Part shown: positions 10,854 through 21,353 of the stretch, piece after piece
How positions within the stretch are numbered: position 1 is the stretch's first letter
Layout of the letters: every line of letters begins with the position of its first letter
NCBI GenBank assembly: GCA_029932915.1
Contig: JAOZPE010000011.1
Coordinates: 1-64,000, forward strand
From: Candidatus Krumholzibacteriia bacterium
GTDB taxonomy: Bacteria > Krumholzibacteriota > Krumholzibacteriia > JAJRXK01
Direction: 5' to 3'
Length of the DNA stretch: 64,000 nt
The notes under the pieces: generated by a model
Databases searched by the model: none
What the model was told of the DNA's origin: nothing
What the model saw: only the letters and a program-made list of their open reading frames with translations
Program-made: the position numbers and the translations under genes

Positions 10854-11885
10854 TCAGGAGAGGCGATCCAGGTGCTCCACGATGCCATGGATCAGGGCCA
10901 GGGTGCGCGCGTAGCGCATGCGCCGGGGTCCGAGGACCCCCAGATAGCCGGTTCGGCCGGCCAGATCGTAGCGCGTGGCCATCAGAGTGAAGGGATGCAG
11001 CGCAGCCAGGGGGTTCTCCCGCCCGATGGCCAGGCTCACGTCACCCATCGATCCGTCGACGAACTCCTCCAAGGCCTCCTCGAAGAGCTCGTGACGGGCG
11101 ATGACCTCGAGCAGGCGCTTCAGCCTCTCGGGGTCGGCGAATTCGGGTTGGTCCAGGGCGTCGGGGATGCCCTCGAAGGTGAAGGAGAGAACCTGTTCGG
11201 GGCTGAACACACTGCGCCCCTTCTTCACGACCTTGCTCGCCACCGAGCGCGCCTCGTCGGGTTCGACGTCGAGAAAACGGTCGAGTTCGTGGCGACACTC
11301 CTGGAGGGTGTGCCCACAGAGGCGTTCGGCCAGGAACGAGGAGGCGGCGATGAGGACACCCGGTTTGACCTCCCGCCCCAGATCGACCAGCTCGGTGCGG
11401 GTGGCTCCGCTCTCGAGGGAGAGGGCCAACAACACATGGCCCCCGCCGCGGTCGTAGAGTTCGATGCCGGAGATCACCTCTCCGGAGTCCTTCTCCCTCG
11501 GGCCGGCCATGATCGCGATGTTGCGGCTGAAGCGGCTGAGCATCTGGGCCGTGGCCCGCAGGATCTGCGTCAGGTCCTCCCCGGCCTCGCGCAAGGCCCG
11601 GTCGATGGCGCGACTCTCCTCCTCGTCGAGATCCCCGGGCAGGAGCTGGTTCACATAGGTGCGGTAGCCCAGATCGGTGGGGATCCGTCCGGAGGAGGAG
11701 TGGGGCTTCACCAGAAGACCCTTGCGCTCGAGCTCGTTGAGGACGGCGCGGATCGACGCACTGCGGATGCCGAGATTCCCGGCTTCCTCGATCATGCGGC
11801 TGGAAACGGGTTCCTTCCCCTCGATGTACAGATGCACGAGGGTCTTCAGGACCTGCCGCTCCCTTTCCTCCGCCGAAGTGCGCAT
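10854..11885 (-). CDS. hrcA: Heat-inducible transcription repressor HrcA
   Basis: EERERQVLKTLVHLYIEGKEPVSSRMIEEAGNLGIRSASIRAVLNELERKGLL wHTH; IGRENP and LGVLGPRRMRYARTLALIHGI motifs. Confidence 0.95.
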   Translation of the reverse strand: MRTSAEERERQVLKTLVHLYIEGKEPVSSRMIEEAGNLGIRSASIRAVLNELERKGLLVKPHSSSGRIPTDLGYRTYVNQLLPGDLDEEESRAIDRALREAGEDLTQILRATAQMLSRFSRNIAIMAGPREKDSGEVISGIELYDRGGGHVLLALSLESGATRTELVDLGREVKPGVLIAASSFLAERLCGHTLQECRHELDRFLDVEPDEARSVASKVVKKGRSVFSPEQVLSFTFEGIPDALDQPEFADPERLKRLLEVIARHELFEEALEEFVDGSMGDVSLAIGRENPLAALHPFTLMATRYDLAGRTGYLGVLGPRRMRYARTLALIHGIVEHLDRLS

Positions 11886-11957
11886 GGAGGATTCCTCCCC
11901 GGGAATCAGCGGATGTGGCCGGATGCGCCGGGCATGTGGATCTCGTGGTCTTGCCCC

Positions 11958-11986
11958 TAACTAAGAGCACAGGCCCGGGGTGTCAA
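11958..11986 (-). promoter_or_regulatory. Sigma70-like promoter of hrcA-grpE-dnaK-dnaJ operon
   Basis: Minus strand TTGACA-N17-TAGTTA, ~70 bp upstream of hrcA; -35 lies inside GGCCCGG-N13-CCGGGCC inverted repeat (11972-11998). Confidence 0.6.
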
Positions 11987-12008
11987 GCCCACCGGGCCCT
12001 TTTGGCAC

Positions 12009-12028
12009 GATGACAAGCCCTTGTCATC
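12009..12028. repeat. Perfect palindrome GATGACAAG-CC-CTTGTCATC between hemW stop and hrcA promoter
   Basis: 9-bp arms, 2-nt spacer, read directly; no U-tract. Confidence 0.75.
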
Positions 12029-12030
12029 CT

Positions 12031-13161
12031 TCAACTTGAGCGCAGGAGCCGCAGGACGATCTCGTCCATCACCAGCCACCCCGCCGGGCTCAGCCGCAGC
12101 CGCCGGCCCTCCTGGAGGGCAAGGCCCGACTCGATCCACCGCTCCCACAGCGCCCGGTTGTGCTCCTGCCCCTCGGCATCGAGCCCTTCGCGGGTGCGCA
12201 GCCGCAGCAGGAGTTCCTCCTCCCGCTTCTGCTCCTCGCTGAGCTCTTCGCGGCCGGCCACGCCGGGCCGTCCCGACCGGACCATCTCGATCCACTGCTC
12301 CGCGTCGTCCAGGTTCCACCACCGCGTCCCCGCGTCGTGGGAATGGGCGGAGATCCCCAGGCCCAGGTAGCTGCCGCCGGACCAGTAGGCCTGGTTGTGG
12401 CGCGAGCTTCTTCCCTCACGCGCGAAGTTGCTCAGCTCGTAGGCCTCGAAGCCCCAACCCTGCAACAGCTCGACCGCCCGCAGGTAGCGGCGGGCCTGTT
12501 CATCCGCCGGCAGAGGTGACCACCGATGGGCCCGCACGTCGCGACCGAAGCGCGTGTCCTCATGGATCTCCAGCAGGTAGGCGGAGACATGGGTGATCGC
12601 AAACTCCTCGACCAGGTGCAAGCTCTCCTCCATCGACCGCAGCGACGAGCCAGGCGTGGCCAGGATGAAATCGACGCTCAGGTCGTCCACGAGGCGTGCG
12701 GCCAGAGCCAGTGCGCGGCGGTTGGAATCGGGCGTGTTGAGACGGCCGAGGAAGGCGAGGACATCTTCATCCATGCTCTGGATGCCCAGACTGAGGCGGT
12801 TCACTCCCGCCTCGACCCAGGGCTCGAGGGTCTCGGGCCACGCGCTCTCCGGATTGACCTCCAGGGTGATCTCCGCCTGGGGCGCCAACTCGCCCGCGAG
12901 TTCCTCGGCCAGCCAGCGGGACAGGTACTCGCGCGCCGGCGGATCCAGGGCCGTCGGCGTTCCTCCGCCGAGGTACACGGTGGCGATGGGAGCGGAGAAG
13001 CGGCGGCGCCACAGGGCGAACTCCGCGGCCAGGGCCCGTACGTAACGCAGCGGCAGCGCAGCATCGCGGTTGACGAAGCACGTGAAGTGGCAATAGGGGC
13101 AACGGCGGTCGCAGAAGGGTAGATGGAGGTAGAGGGACAGCTCCCCGCCCACGTCGCTCAT
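12031..13161 (-). CDS. hemW: HemW-like radical SAM protein (coproporphyrinogen III oxidase family)
   Basis: [29 protein letters not shown] (CxxxCxxC), VYLGGGTPT, EVNPES, RLSLGIQSMD motifs. Confidence 0.92.
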   Translation of the reverse strand: MSDVGGELSLYLHLPFCDRRCPYCHFTCFVNRDAALPLRYVRALAAEFALWRRRFSAPIATVYLGGGTPTALDPPAREYLSRWLAEELAGELAPQAEITLEVNPESAWPETLEPWVEAGVNRLSLGIQSMDEDVLAFLGRLNTPDSNRRALALAARLVDDLSVDFILATPGSSLRSMEESLHLVEEFAITHVSAYLLEIHEDTRFGRDVRAHRWSPLPADEQARRYLRAVELLQGWGFEAYELSNFAREGRSSRHNQAYWSGGSYLGLGISAHSHDAGTRWWNLDDAEQWIEMVRSGRPGVAGREELSEEQKREEELLLRLRTREGLDAEGQEHNRALWERWIESGLALQEGRRLRLSPAGWLVMDEIVLRLLRSS

Positions 13162-13832
13162 TTGATGAAGTGCAGCAGACGCTTCAGACGCGGCCGGCGG
13201 GTCTTCGAGTCCCATGACCAGTAGATGAACAGCGCCTTGCCCCGCAGGTACTTCTTGTCCAGGAAACCCCACACCCGCGAATCGGCGCTGCGATCGCGGT
13301 TGTCCCCCATCATGAACAGATGGCCCTTGGGAACGACCAACGGCCCCACCGAATCGAAGCCGGGGCGATGCGAACGCGAGCCGTCGACGTACTTGGCGAA
13401 GGGCTCGTCCTGGGCCACGCCGTTGATGTAGAGCGTCCGGTTCCGGAAGAGGAGCGTGTCCCCCTCGACCGCCACACAGCGCTTGATGTAGTCGACACTG
13501 GGATCTTCGGGATAGCGGAAGACGATGATGTCGCCGCGCCGGGGCTGGCGCACCGCGGGAAGGCGGGCCCCTCCGGTGAAGGGGATCTCCGCCCCGTAGA
13601 GGAACTTGCTCACGAAGAGATAGTCTCCGATGAGCAGGGTGTCCTCCATCGAGGAGGAGGGAATGCGAAAGGCCTGGAACGCGAAGGTGCGGATGAGAAG
13701 TGCGAGAACGACCGCCCACAGGATGGCCTCGGTGTATTCGCGCAGCACCGACTTCTTGCGCTTCATCTCGTGTTTGTCGCCGCTCTTGCCGTCTCCCACG
13801 GTCGGGCGCTCGGCGCCCTTCTTCCCACTCAC
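13158..13832 (-). CDS. lepB: Signal peptidase I
   Basis: [64 protein letters not shown]. Likely GTG start at 13832 overlapping the lepA stop (GTGA). Confidence 0.95.
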   Translation of the reverse strand: MSGKKGAERPTVGDGKSGDKHEMKRKKSVLREYTEAILWAVVLALLIRTFAFQAFRIPSSSMEDTLLIGDYLFVSKFLYGAEIPFTGGARLPAVRQPRRGDIIVFRYPEDPSVDYIKRCVAVEGDTLLFRNRTLYINGVAQDEPFAKYVDGSRSHRPGFDSVGPLVVPKGHLFMMGDNRDRSADSRVWGFLDKKYLRGKALFIYWSWDSKTRRPRLKRLLHFIK

Positions 13833-15628
13833 CGCTCCACCTTCAAGATGGCCAGGAAGGCCTCCTGGGGAATCTCGACACTTCCAACCTGCTTCATCCT
13901 CTTCTTCCCTTCTTTCTGTTTCTCCAAGAGTTTGCGTTTTCGGGAGATGTCGCCCCCGTAGCACTTGGCGGTCACATTCTTCCTGAGCGCCTTGACCGTG
14001 CTTCGGGCGATGACGCGGCTTCCCACGGCGGCCTGGATCGCGATGGCGAAGAGCTGACGCGGCAACAGTTCCTTCAGTTTCCTGCAGAGTGCTTTCCCGA
14101 ATTCGTAGGCCTTGGAACGATGGACGATGACGCTCAACGCGTCAACCGGATCTCCGTTGAGCAGGATGTCCAACTTCACCAGGTCACTGGGGCGGTACTC
14201 CCAGAACTCATAGTCCAGACTGGCATAGCCACGGGTCACGCTCTTGAGCTTGTCGTAGAAATCGACCACCAGTTCACCCAGGGGAATGGCATATCTCATC
14301 TCCACCCGCTCGGCGTCCAGGTACTCCATGGAGATCTGCTCGCCGCGTCTCTCCTGGGTGATCTTCATCACCGCGCCCACGAACTCCTTGGGCACGATGA
14401 TCGAGGCCCTCACGTAGGGTTCGGACATCGTCTCGATCAACTGGGGCTCGGGCATGATACTCGGATTCTCGATCTCGAGTTCCTCGCCGGTCTTCAGGAC
14501 ACAGCGGTATTCGACGTTGGGCAGGGTGGCGATGAGATCGAGATTGTACTCGCGCTCGAGGCGCTCCTGGACGATCTCCATGTGCAAGAGGCCCAGGAAA
14601 CCGCAGCGGAAGCCGAAGCCCAGGGCGGCGCTGGTCTCCGGCTCGAAGGTCAGGGCGGCGTCGTTGAGCTGGAGCTTCTCCAGGGAATCCTTCAACTCCT
14701 CGTAGTCGTCGCTGACGATGGGATAGAAGCCGCTGAACACCATCGGTTTGGCTTCGACGTAACCGAGGACCGGATCGGACGCCGGCCTCTCGTCGAGGGT
14801 GATGGTGTCCCCCATCTGGACCGCCGACACGCTCTTGGCACCGGTGGCCAGGTAGCCCACCATCCCCGCCTCGAGTCGATCGGTCGGAATCTGACGCAGG
14901 CGGAAGAAGCCGGTCTCCATGACCTCGTGGACCTGTCCACCCCCCATCATCCGGATGGTGTCGCCCTTCCTCACCCTCCCGTCGACCACCCGCAGGTAGG
15001 CGATGGTTCCCCGGTAGGCGTCGAACTGGCTGTCGAAGACCAGCGCGCGCAGAGGAGCCTGGCGGTCGCCAGCCGGAGGTGGAACCATCTCCACCACCTT
15101 CTCGAGCAGTTCGGCCACCCCCTCCCCGGTCTTCGCGCTCACCCGCGACACTTCCTCCGGATCGCAGCCGATGAGATCGACGATCTGCTGGGTGATCACA
15201 TCGGGCCGGGCCGCGGGAAGGTCGATCTTGTTGATCACCGGCAGGATCGCCAGGTCGTGTTCCAGCGCCAGGTACAGGTTGTTGATGGTCTGGGCCTGGA
15301 CGCCCTGGACCGCGTCGACGACGAGCAGACAACCCTCGCAGGCAGCCAGGCTGCGGCTGACCTCGTGGTGGAAGTCGACGTGGCCGGGGGTGTCGATGAG
15401 GTGGAAGATGTAGTCCTCTCCGTCGGCGGCGGTGTACTCCATCCTCACCGGGTGGCTCTTGATGGTGATCCCGCGCTCCTGCTCGATGTCCATCGAGTCG
15501 AGCAGTTGCGCCCGCATGTCCTTGGCCGCCACGGCGTGGGTCAGCTCGAGGATACGGTCGGCCAGGGTCGACTTGCCGTGGTCGATGTGCGCGATGATGC
15601 AGAAGTTGCGAATTCGATCCTGTTGCAT
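13829..15628 (-). CDS. lepA: Elongation factor 4
   Basis: [30 protein letters not shown]...[31 protein letters not shown]; LepA C-terminus. Confidence 0.97.
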   Translation of the reverse strand: MQQDRIRNFCIIAHIDHGKSTLADRILELTHAVAAKDMRAQLLDSMDIEQERGITIKSHPVRMEYTAADGEDYIFHLIDTPGHVDFHHEVSRSLAACEGCLLVVDAVQGVQAQTINNLYLALEHDLAILPVINKIDLPAARPDVITQQIVDLIGCDPEEVSRVSAKTGEGVAELLEKVVEMVPPPAGDRQAPLRALVFDSQFDAYRGTIAYLRVVDGRVRKGDTIRMMGGGQVHEVMETGFFRLRQIPTDRLEAGMVGYLATGAKSVSAVQMGDTITLDERPASDPVLGYVEAKPMVFSGFYPIVSDDYEELKDSLEKLQLNDAALTFEPETSAALGFGFRCGFLGLLHMEIVQERLEREYNLDLIATLPNVEYRCVLKTGEELEIENPSIMPEPQLIETMSEPYVRASIIVPKEFVGAVMKITQERRGEQISMEYLDAERVEMRYAIPLGELVVDFYDKLKSVTRGYASLDYEFWEYRPSDLVKLDILLNGDPVDALSVIVHRSKAYEFGKALCRKLKELLPRQLFAIAIQAAVGSRVIARSTVKALRKNVTAKCYGGDISRKRKLLEKQKEGKKRMKQVGSVEIPQEAFLAILKVER

Positions 15629-15751
15629 CGTGACGACCCGGCAGAGGAAGCCATCCCACCGCAGTGGCGGAATGGACGGAACCCGGCGGAAGTCCACCCT
15701 TCCATCCGGGAACGAAGGTACGACAGGCGCATGTTTCCCGGCGCCTGGAAC

Positions 15752-16475
15752 TCAGAACGGCAAGTGTAGCGTCAGGGCCATCACCCCGCCATGGGAGACC
15801 TCGGCCCCCAGACCATTTTCCAGATCCGGTGTCGGCGGCACCGGCGAATCGAAGTCGACGAGTTGGACGCTCACATAGGCGTCCAGGGAGACCAGCAACA
15901 GGGAACCCGCCGCCCACCAGACGAAGTCGCGGGCCCTCTCGGAGTTCTCGATGACCATGGCATCGCGCAGTTCCCACTCGGCACTGCCGGTCGGCCATTC
16001 GTCACGGGCCACCCGCTGTCGCTCCTGCCGCCGCAGCTGCGTGGCGATGTTGCCGTAGAACCACATCTGCACGGAGAAGGCCACGACTCCCCAGAAGGGG
16101 GTATCGCCGTAGAACTGTCCCCATCCCGGCAGGGGAACCGACATGAGCACCGCGGCGGTGGTCGAGCGTTCGGCGAAGCGGGAGAATTCCTCGTCCTTCC
16201 GGGGCGGATAGACCGGGCCGTTGGCCAGGTCCAGAGCCGGCGCCGCCCGCCCGGGCGCCGCCGCTTCGGTGGAGTCGATGGAACCAGTGGAACCGGTGGA
16301 ATCGACCGCTGCCGCGACCACCTCCTCCACCGCCGAGCGGGAAACGGAATCCGCACCGGTGTCCCCGATCGGCCCTGTGAGGCGGCCGGCCCAGGCCGCC
16401 GGACAACCGGTGATCAGGGCATCCGCCAGGAAGACCACCAGCACGAGAAGGACCATCCCTCCCGGCCGCCTCATG
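15752..16475 (-). CDS. DUF5683-like membrane protein
   Basis: AVLMSVPLPGWGQFYGDTPFWGVVAFSVQMWFYG, the S..LPGxGQ.Y motif of DUF5683-like proteins; overlaps end of the lipid kinase gene. Confidence 0.6.
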
Positions 16476-17451
16476 CCGTCTCCTCCGGCCGCAGATCCCA
16501 GCGGGCCGCCGTCGCCTCGGTGACGCGGACGTTGAGGGCCCGCGGGCGCACGCGGAGACTGTGCTCTCCCCGGTCGAGCCAGGCCAGTTCGCCGTCGACA
16601 TGGATGAGCGTGCGGCCTTCCACCCGCAGGCGAAAGGAGGACACCTGTTCGTAGAACACGCCGGGCTGGCCCAGGTGCCGGCCGTTGCGGGCACGGGGCA
16701 GGAGGAAGGGGATCCGCCAGCGCGGCAACGACTCCACCAGGCACACGTCCAGGAGCCCGTCGGCCGGATGCGCCCGGGGCAACAGCAGGAAGCCTCCCCC
16801 GGAACGATTGCCGATGCCCACCTCCAGGAAACTCACCCAGTGCTCCCCGGAGGCCTCCAGGCCGTCGAAACCCATGCGAAGGGGACGATGCGAAGACCAG
16901 GCGCGCAGGGTGGCCACCGCGTAGCGTGCGATGCCCGTCAACCAGCCCGTCCGCCGACTGTGCCAGCTCACGCTCGACGACAGGGCGAAGCCGGTGGTGT
17001 TGAGGAAACTCCGGTCGCCCACCTGACCCACGTCCCAGCTCCGGTCCACCCCGGACAGGATGGCGTCCAGACACCGGACGGGATCCTTCGGCATCCCCAT
17101 GAGGGTGGCGTAGTCGTTTCCCGAACCGAGCGGGATCACCCCCAGGGTGAGTCCCTCCCGGCCCAGCAGGGCGGTTCCCACCTCGTGGACCGTGCCGTCG
17201 CCGCCGGCGGCGACGACCAGGGTACCCGCCGGTGGATCGAGTTCCTCGACGATCCGGCGTCCATCGCCCTCTCCGCGGGTGAGGAACACATCGGCCTTCA
17301 CTCCGCGTGCGATCAGATGCGTGCGCAGGTGGACGAGCTCACGGCCCGCCCTTCCCTTGCCCGCGGTGGGATTGAGGATGAGGACGATGTTCGTCTCGCC
17401 GGAAGAGGTGGGCGACGCTGAGGAGGCGGCATCGGCTCCGGCTTGCATCAT
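16471..17451 (-). CDS. YegS/DAGK family lipid kinase
   Basis: NIVLILNPTAGKGRAGRE..VVAAGGDGTVHEVGTALLG..LGVIPLGSGNDYA. Confidence 0.9.
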   Translation of the reverse strand: MMQAGADAASSASPTSSGETNIVLILNPTAGKGRAGRELVHLRTHLIARGVKADVFLTRGEGDGRRIVEELDPPAGTLVVAAGGDGTVHEVGTALLGREGLTLGVIPLGSGNDYATLMGMPKDPVRCLDAILSGVDRSWDVGQVGDRSFLNTTGFALSSSVSWHSRRTGWLTGIARYAVATLRAWSSHRPLRMGFDGLEASGEHWVSFLEVGIGNRSGGGFLLLPRAHPADGLLDVCLVESLPRWRIPFLLPRARNGRHLGQPGVFYEQVSSFRLRVEGRTLIHVDGELAWLDRGEHSLRVRPRALNVRVTEATAARWDLRPEETA

Positions 17452-17474
17452 CGAACTTCCACCGGGGAGAGATG

Positions 17475-17570
17475 TGGCGGGAATGTGTGGGAATCGAACC
17501 CACCTCGGACGCCGGGCGCCCGACCGCAGGATTTGAAGTCCCCGGGGACCACCAGGCCCCATCCATTCCC
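17475..17570 (-). tRNA. selC: tRNA-Sec (anticodon TCA)
   Basis: Minus strand GGGAATGG...GGACTTCAAATCC...TCGGGCGC-CCG-GCGTCCGA (8-bp variable arm)...GTGGGTTCGATTCCCAC-ACATTCCCGCCA; anticodon loop CTTCAAA, ~96 nt, encoded CCA. Confidence 0.93.
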
Positions 17571-17646
17571 GCCTGGATCTACCGTCGTGGTCCTGGTACC
17601 CGGCCTTCCTGCACGGCGCACGACCGGGCCCACCCTTCTTGATGTT

Positions 17647-18039
17647 CTAGCCCAGAAACGCGATCACGTCCATCTCCACCCTGGCCCCGAGGGGCAGGGC
17701 GGCCACCTGGACGGTGCTGCGGGCGGGTGGATCCTGCCCGAAGACCTCACCGTAGATCTCGTTCACCTGGGCGAAGTCGGCCATGTCGGCCAGGTAGATC
17801 GTGGTCTTGACCACCCGGGAGAAGCTCGCCCCAGCCGCCTCCAGGACCGCCTTCAGGTTCGACAACACCTGGCGGGTCTGCTCCTCCACTCCATCGCCGA
17901 CCATCGTCCCCGTGTCGGGATCGAGACCGATCTGGCCCGCGGTGAACAGGAAACCACCGGCCTGGACGGCCTGGCTGTAGGGACCCACCGCTGCCGGGGC
18001 CCGGTCGCTGTGGACGATCCGTCTCGTCTTCGAATCCAT
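17647..18039 (-). CDS. ridA: RidA family enamine/imine deaminase
   Basis: APAAVGPYSQAVQAGGFLFTAGQIGLDPDTG..RQVLSNLKAVLEAAGASFSRVVKTTIYL..DPPARSTVQVAALPLGARVEMD. Confidence 0.94.
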   Translation of the reverse strand: MDSKTRRIVHSDRAPAAVGPYSQAVQAGGFLFTAGQIGLDPDTGTMVGDGVEEQTRQVLSNLKAVLEAAGASFSRVVKTTIYLADMADFAQVNEIYGEVFGQDPPARSTVQVAALPLGARVEMDVIAFLG

Positions 18040-18144
18040 GGCGTCCCCCCTTCGGTGATCGTCGCTTGGCATTCCCCCGACCGCCGCGGCGATCGCCGTC
18101 GACTCGGGATCCGAGTCGACGGCCGGCCGGGATCCTCGATTCCG

Positions 18145-19971
18145 CTATTCCACCGTGACACTCTTGGCCAGGTTCCTGGGCTGGTCGACCTCACACCCGC
18201 GCAACACCGCGATATGATAGGCCAGCAACTGCAGGGGGATGACGTTGAGCAGGGGCGAGAGCAGATCGAGGGTCGCGGGCACCCTGAGGCAGTGGTCGGC
18301 CATCTCGCAGATGTCCTCGTCGTCTTCGTTCACCAGGGCCAGGACGCGGCCGTGGCGCGCCTTCACCTCCTGGACGTTGCCCTTGATCTTCTCGTAGGTC
18401 CCGTCCTGGGTGCACATCACCACCACCGGCATGTTCTTGTCGATGAGGGCGATGGGCCCATGTTTCATCTCCGCCGCCGGATAGCCCTCGGCGTGGACGT
18501 AGGAGATCTCCTTGAGCTTGAGCGCCCCCTCCAGGGCGATGGGGAAATTGTATCCCCGGCCCAGGTACAGGAAGTTGCTGTCCTCGGCGTAGACCTGGGC
18601 CAATTCGCGAATCTGGTCTTCCTGCTCGAGGATCCGCTCCACCAGCGACGGGATCCCCATCAGTTCACGGACGATCCGCACGCCCGTGTCGAGACTGATC
18701 TCGCGGTGGCGGCCCAGGTACAGGGTCAACAGGAGCATCGCGGTGACCTGGCTGGTGAAGGCCTTGGTCGACGCCACCCCGATCTCCGGGCCGGCGTGGA
18801 TGTACACGCCTCCGTCGCTCTCGCGGGCGATGGTCGAGCCCACCACGTTGGTGATCCCGAGCACCAGGGCGCCCCGCTTCTTCGCTTCCCGCATGGCCTG
18901 CAGGGTGTCGACCGTCTCTCCCGACTGGGAGATCGCCAGCACGACGGTGTCCTCGTCGAGCAGGGGCTGCCGATAGCGGAACTCGCTGGCATACTCCACC
19001 TCGACCGGGATGTGGGCGTATTCCTCGATCATGTACTCGCCCACGAGACCGGCGTGCCACGAGGTGCCGCAGCCCAGGATGACGATGCGCTTGCATCGCA
19101 TCAGTTGTTTCTCGAAATCGGCGAGTCCACCGAGCTTCACCTCGCCGGTCTCCGGAAGGAGACGGCCGCGGAAGGTGTCGGCGATGGTCTGGGACTGTTC
19201 GTGGATCTCCTTGAGCATGAAGTGCGGATAGCCGCCCTTCTCGATCTGGTCGAGATTCCAGGTGATCTCGTGGATCCTCTTGTCGACCGACTGGTTGTCG
19301 ATGTCCAGGGTGCGATACCCGTCGGCATCGATCACCACCATCTCGCCGTCGTCCAGGTAGATCACCTGACGTGTGCGCGAGAGGATGGCCGCCACGTCGC
19401 TGGCGATGAAGAATTCCCCGTCGCCCAGACCCACCACCAGCGGGCTGCCGTTGCGGGCACCGACGATCTTGCCCGGCTCGTCCTCGTGCATCACCGCGAT
19501 ACCGTAGGTCCCCTGCACCAGCTTGAGCGCCTCCTGCACCGCCTCTTCCAGTTTCCCCTCGTAGTAGTACTCGATGAGATGGGCGAGGACCTCCGTGTCG
19601 GTCTCGGTCTCGAAGTGATGGCCCTCGTCCTCGAGCATCGATCTCAACGAGAGGTAGTTCTCGACGATGCCGTTGTGCACCAGCACGACCTTGCGATCAC
19701 AACTGAAGTGGGGATGGGCATTCTCCGCGTTGGGCGATCCATGGGTGGCCCAGCGGGTGTGGGCGATGCCGCACTCGCCGTCGATGGGATCGCCGAGCAG
19801 CAGAGCCTCCAGATCCCGGATCTTCCCCGCACACTTGCGCACGGCCAGACCCTCACCGTTGCGAACGGCGATCCCCGCGCTGTCGTACCCGCGGTACTCC
19901 AGCCGCTTGAGACCCTCCACCAGGATTTCCGCGGTGGGTTTACGCCCCACCATGGCGATGATGCCGCACAT
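18145..19971 (-). CDS. glmS: Glutamine-fructose-6-phosphate aminotransferase
   Basis: MCGIIAMVGRKPTAEILVEGLKRLEYRGYDSAGIAV, TRWATHGSPNAENAHPH; SIS domains; C-term AKSVTVE. Confidence 0.97.
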   Translation of the reverse strand: MCGIIAMVGRKPTAEILVEGLKRLEYRGYDSAGIAVRNGEGLAVRKCAGKIRDLEALLLGDPIDGECGIAHTRWATHGSPNAENAHPHFSCDRKVVLVHNGIVENYLSLRSMLEDEGHHFETETDTEVLAHLIEYYYEGKLEEAVQEALKLVQGTYGIAVMHEDEPGKIVGARNGSPLVVGLGDGEFFIASDVAAILSRTRQVIYLDDGEMVVIDADGYRTLDIDNQSVDKRIHEITWNLDQIEKGGYPHFMLKEIHEQSQTIADTFRGRLLPETGEVKLGGLADFEKQLMRCKRIVILGCGTSWHAGLVGEYMIEEYAHIPVEVEYASEFRYRQPLLDEDTVVLAISQSGETVDTLQAMREAKKRGALVLGITNVVGSTIARESDGGVYIHAGPEIGVASTKAFTSQVTAMLLLTLYLGRHREISLDTGVRIVRELMGIPSLVERILEQEDQIRELAQVYAEDSNFLYLGRGYNFPIALEGALKLKEISYVHAEGYPAAEMKHGPIALIDKNMPVVVMCTQDGTYEKIKGNVQEVKARHGRVLALVNEDDEDICEMADHCLRVPATLDLLSPLLNVIPLQLLAYHIAVLRGCEVDQPRNLAKSVTVE

Positions 19972-20009
19972 CTTCGTTGACTGCCTTCCCGTCCGCCGCC
20001 CGGCGCAGA

Positions 20010-21353
20010 TCAAGCCTGCAGCGAGCGACGCACCTTCTCCACCAGCGACCGGGCTTCATCCAGGCTTGGAGCCTCGGCGATGATTCTCAGCGCATTCTCG
20101 GTGTTCGAGCGGCGCAGATGCACCCAACGGTCGTGAAGATCGTACTTGAGACCGTCCGTCGCGTCCATCCGCCCCCCTTCGGCCAGTTCCTCCAGCGCTC
20201 GTCTCCACCGGTCGGCATCGTCGATTCCGGGGTCCAGTTGCAGCTTTTCCTTCACCATCGAGGTCGCCGGGAAACGATCGAGCAAGGCGCGCAACGAACC
20301 GGCCTCGGCCACCGCCGACAACACCAGGGCCGCTCCCAGCGGAGCGTCCCTTCCCGGATGCAGGGCGGGCAGGATGACGCCTCCATTGCCCTCGCCTCCG
20401 ATCACCGCTCCACTCTCAAGCATTCTTCGGACCACGTTGGCCTCGCCCACGGCAGTTCGGTGGATGGGGACGTCCCACCGCTCGGCCACCCGGTCGAGCA
20501 GGAGGGTCGAACTGAGATTGGCCACCATCGGCCCCTTGCGGCGGGAGAGAAGGTGATCGGCGGCGATCACCAGGGTCAGCTCCTCGCTCACCGGCCTCCC
20601 TCCCCGATCGATCAGGGCCAGGCGATCGACATCGGGATCGACGGCCATGCCCAGATCGGCGTCTTCCTCCTCCACCCGCCGGATCAGCTCCTCCAGGTGC
20701 TGCGGACGCGGTTCGGGATCGTGCGGGAAATGGCCGCTCATCCCGCAGTACAGCTCGATCACCTCGACACCGAGACGGCGCAGCAGCAGGGGCATCACCC
20801 GCCCGCCGGCGCCCTCGGTACAGTCGACCACCACCTTGAGACCGGCGGCGGCAATCGCCTCCGGAGAGATCACATCGAGGGAGACGATCGCATCGACGTG
20901 CCGCTCGTCGCCGTCGTCCTGCCGCCGGAGCGTCCCGTGCTCGAGGGCCCCCACGTGATGGCGTGGCCGGTCGAGGCGAGCCAGAAGCTCCTCGATCCGC
21001 TCTGCGTCGAAGAACAGACCGTCCTTCTCCAGGAGTTTCAGTGCGTTCCACTGCACCGGATTGTGGCTGGCGGTGAGGATGACACCTCCGACCGCATCGC
21101 TGGTCTGCACCAGCAGCTCGGTGCCCGGGGTACTGAGGATCCCCGCGTCGATGACATCGTGCCCGGTGGACATCAGGGCCGCGGCGGCCGCCATGTGCAA
21201 GGCCGGCCCGGAGGGTCTCGAATCGCGGGAGACCACCACCGGTCCGGGCTCGAGGAGATTCCCCACCGCGGCGCAGTAGGCCGCCACCGATTCGGCGTCG
21301 AGAGTCTCCCCGACGACGCCGCGGATTCCGGAGATACTGATCTTCAGGTTCAT
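20010..21353 (-). CDS. glmM: Phosphoglucosamine mutase-like phosphohexomutase
   Basis: MNLKISISGIRGVVGETL, RDSRPSG, TASHNPVQWNALKL, DPDVDRLAL, GEGNGGVI; next to glmS. Confidence 0.88.
   Translation of the reverse strand: MNLKISISGIRGVVGETLDAESVAAYCAAVGNLLEPGPVVVSRDSRPSGPALHMAAAAALMSTGHDVIDAGILSTPGTELLVQTSDAVGGVILTASHNPVQWNALKLLEKDGLFFDAERIEELLARLDRPRHHVGALEHGTLRRQDDGDERHVDAIVSLDVISPEAIAAAGLKVVVDCTEGAGGRVMPLLLRRLGVEVIELYCGMSGHFPHDPEPRPQHLEELIRRVEEEDADLGMAVDPDVDRLALIDRGGRPVSEELTLVIAADHLLSRRKGPMVANLSSTLLLDRVAERWDVPIHRTAVGEANVVRRMLESGAVIGGEGNGGVILPALHPGRDAPLGAALVLSAVAEAGSLRALLDRFPATSMVKEKLQLDPGIDDADRWRRALEELAEGGRMDATDGLKYDLHDRWVHLRRSNTENALRIIAEAPSLDEARSLVEKVRRSLQA

Noticed and set aside
11886-11957. 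CIRCE element upstream of hrcA
   Set aside because: No TTAGCACTC-N9-GAGTGCTAA or close variant found.
17443-19980. Long + strand ORF (845 aa) opposite ridA/glmS, and similar ORFs at 2195-4132, 8218-10059, 13700-15769, 24077-26647, 35584-37779 and 52018-54777
   Set aside because: Antisense shadow ORFs caused by high GC; opposite strands encode recognised proteins and the shadow translations show no family motif.
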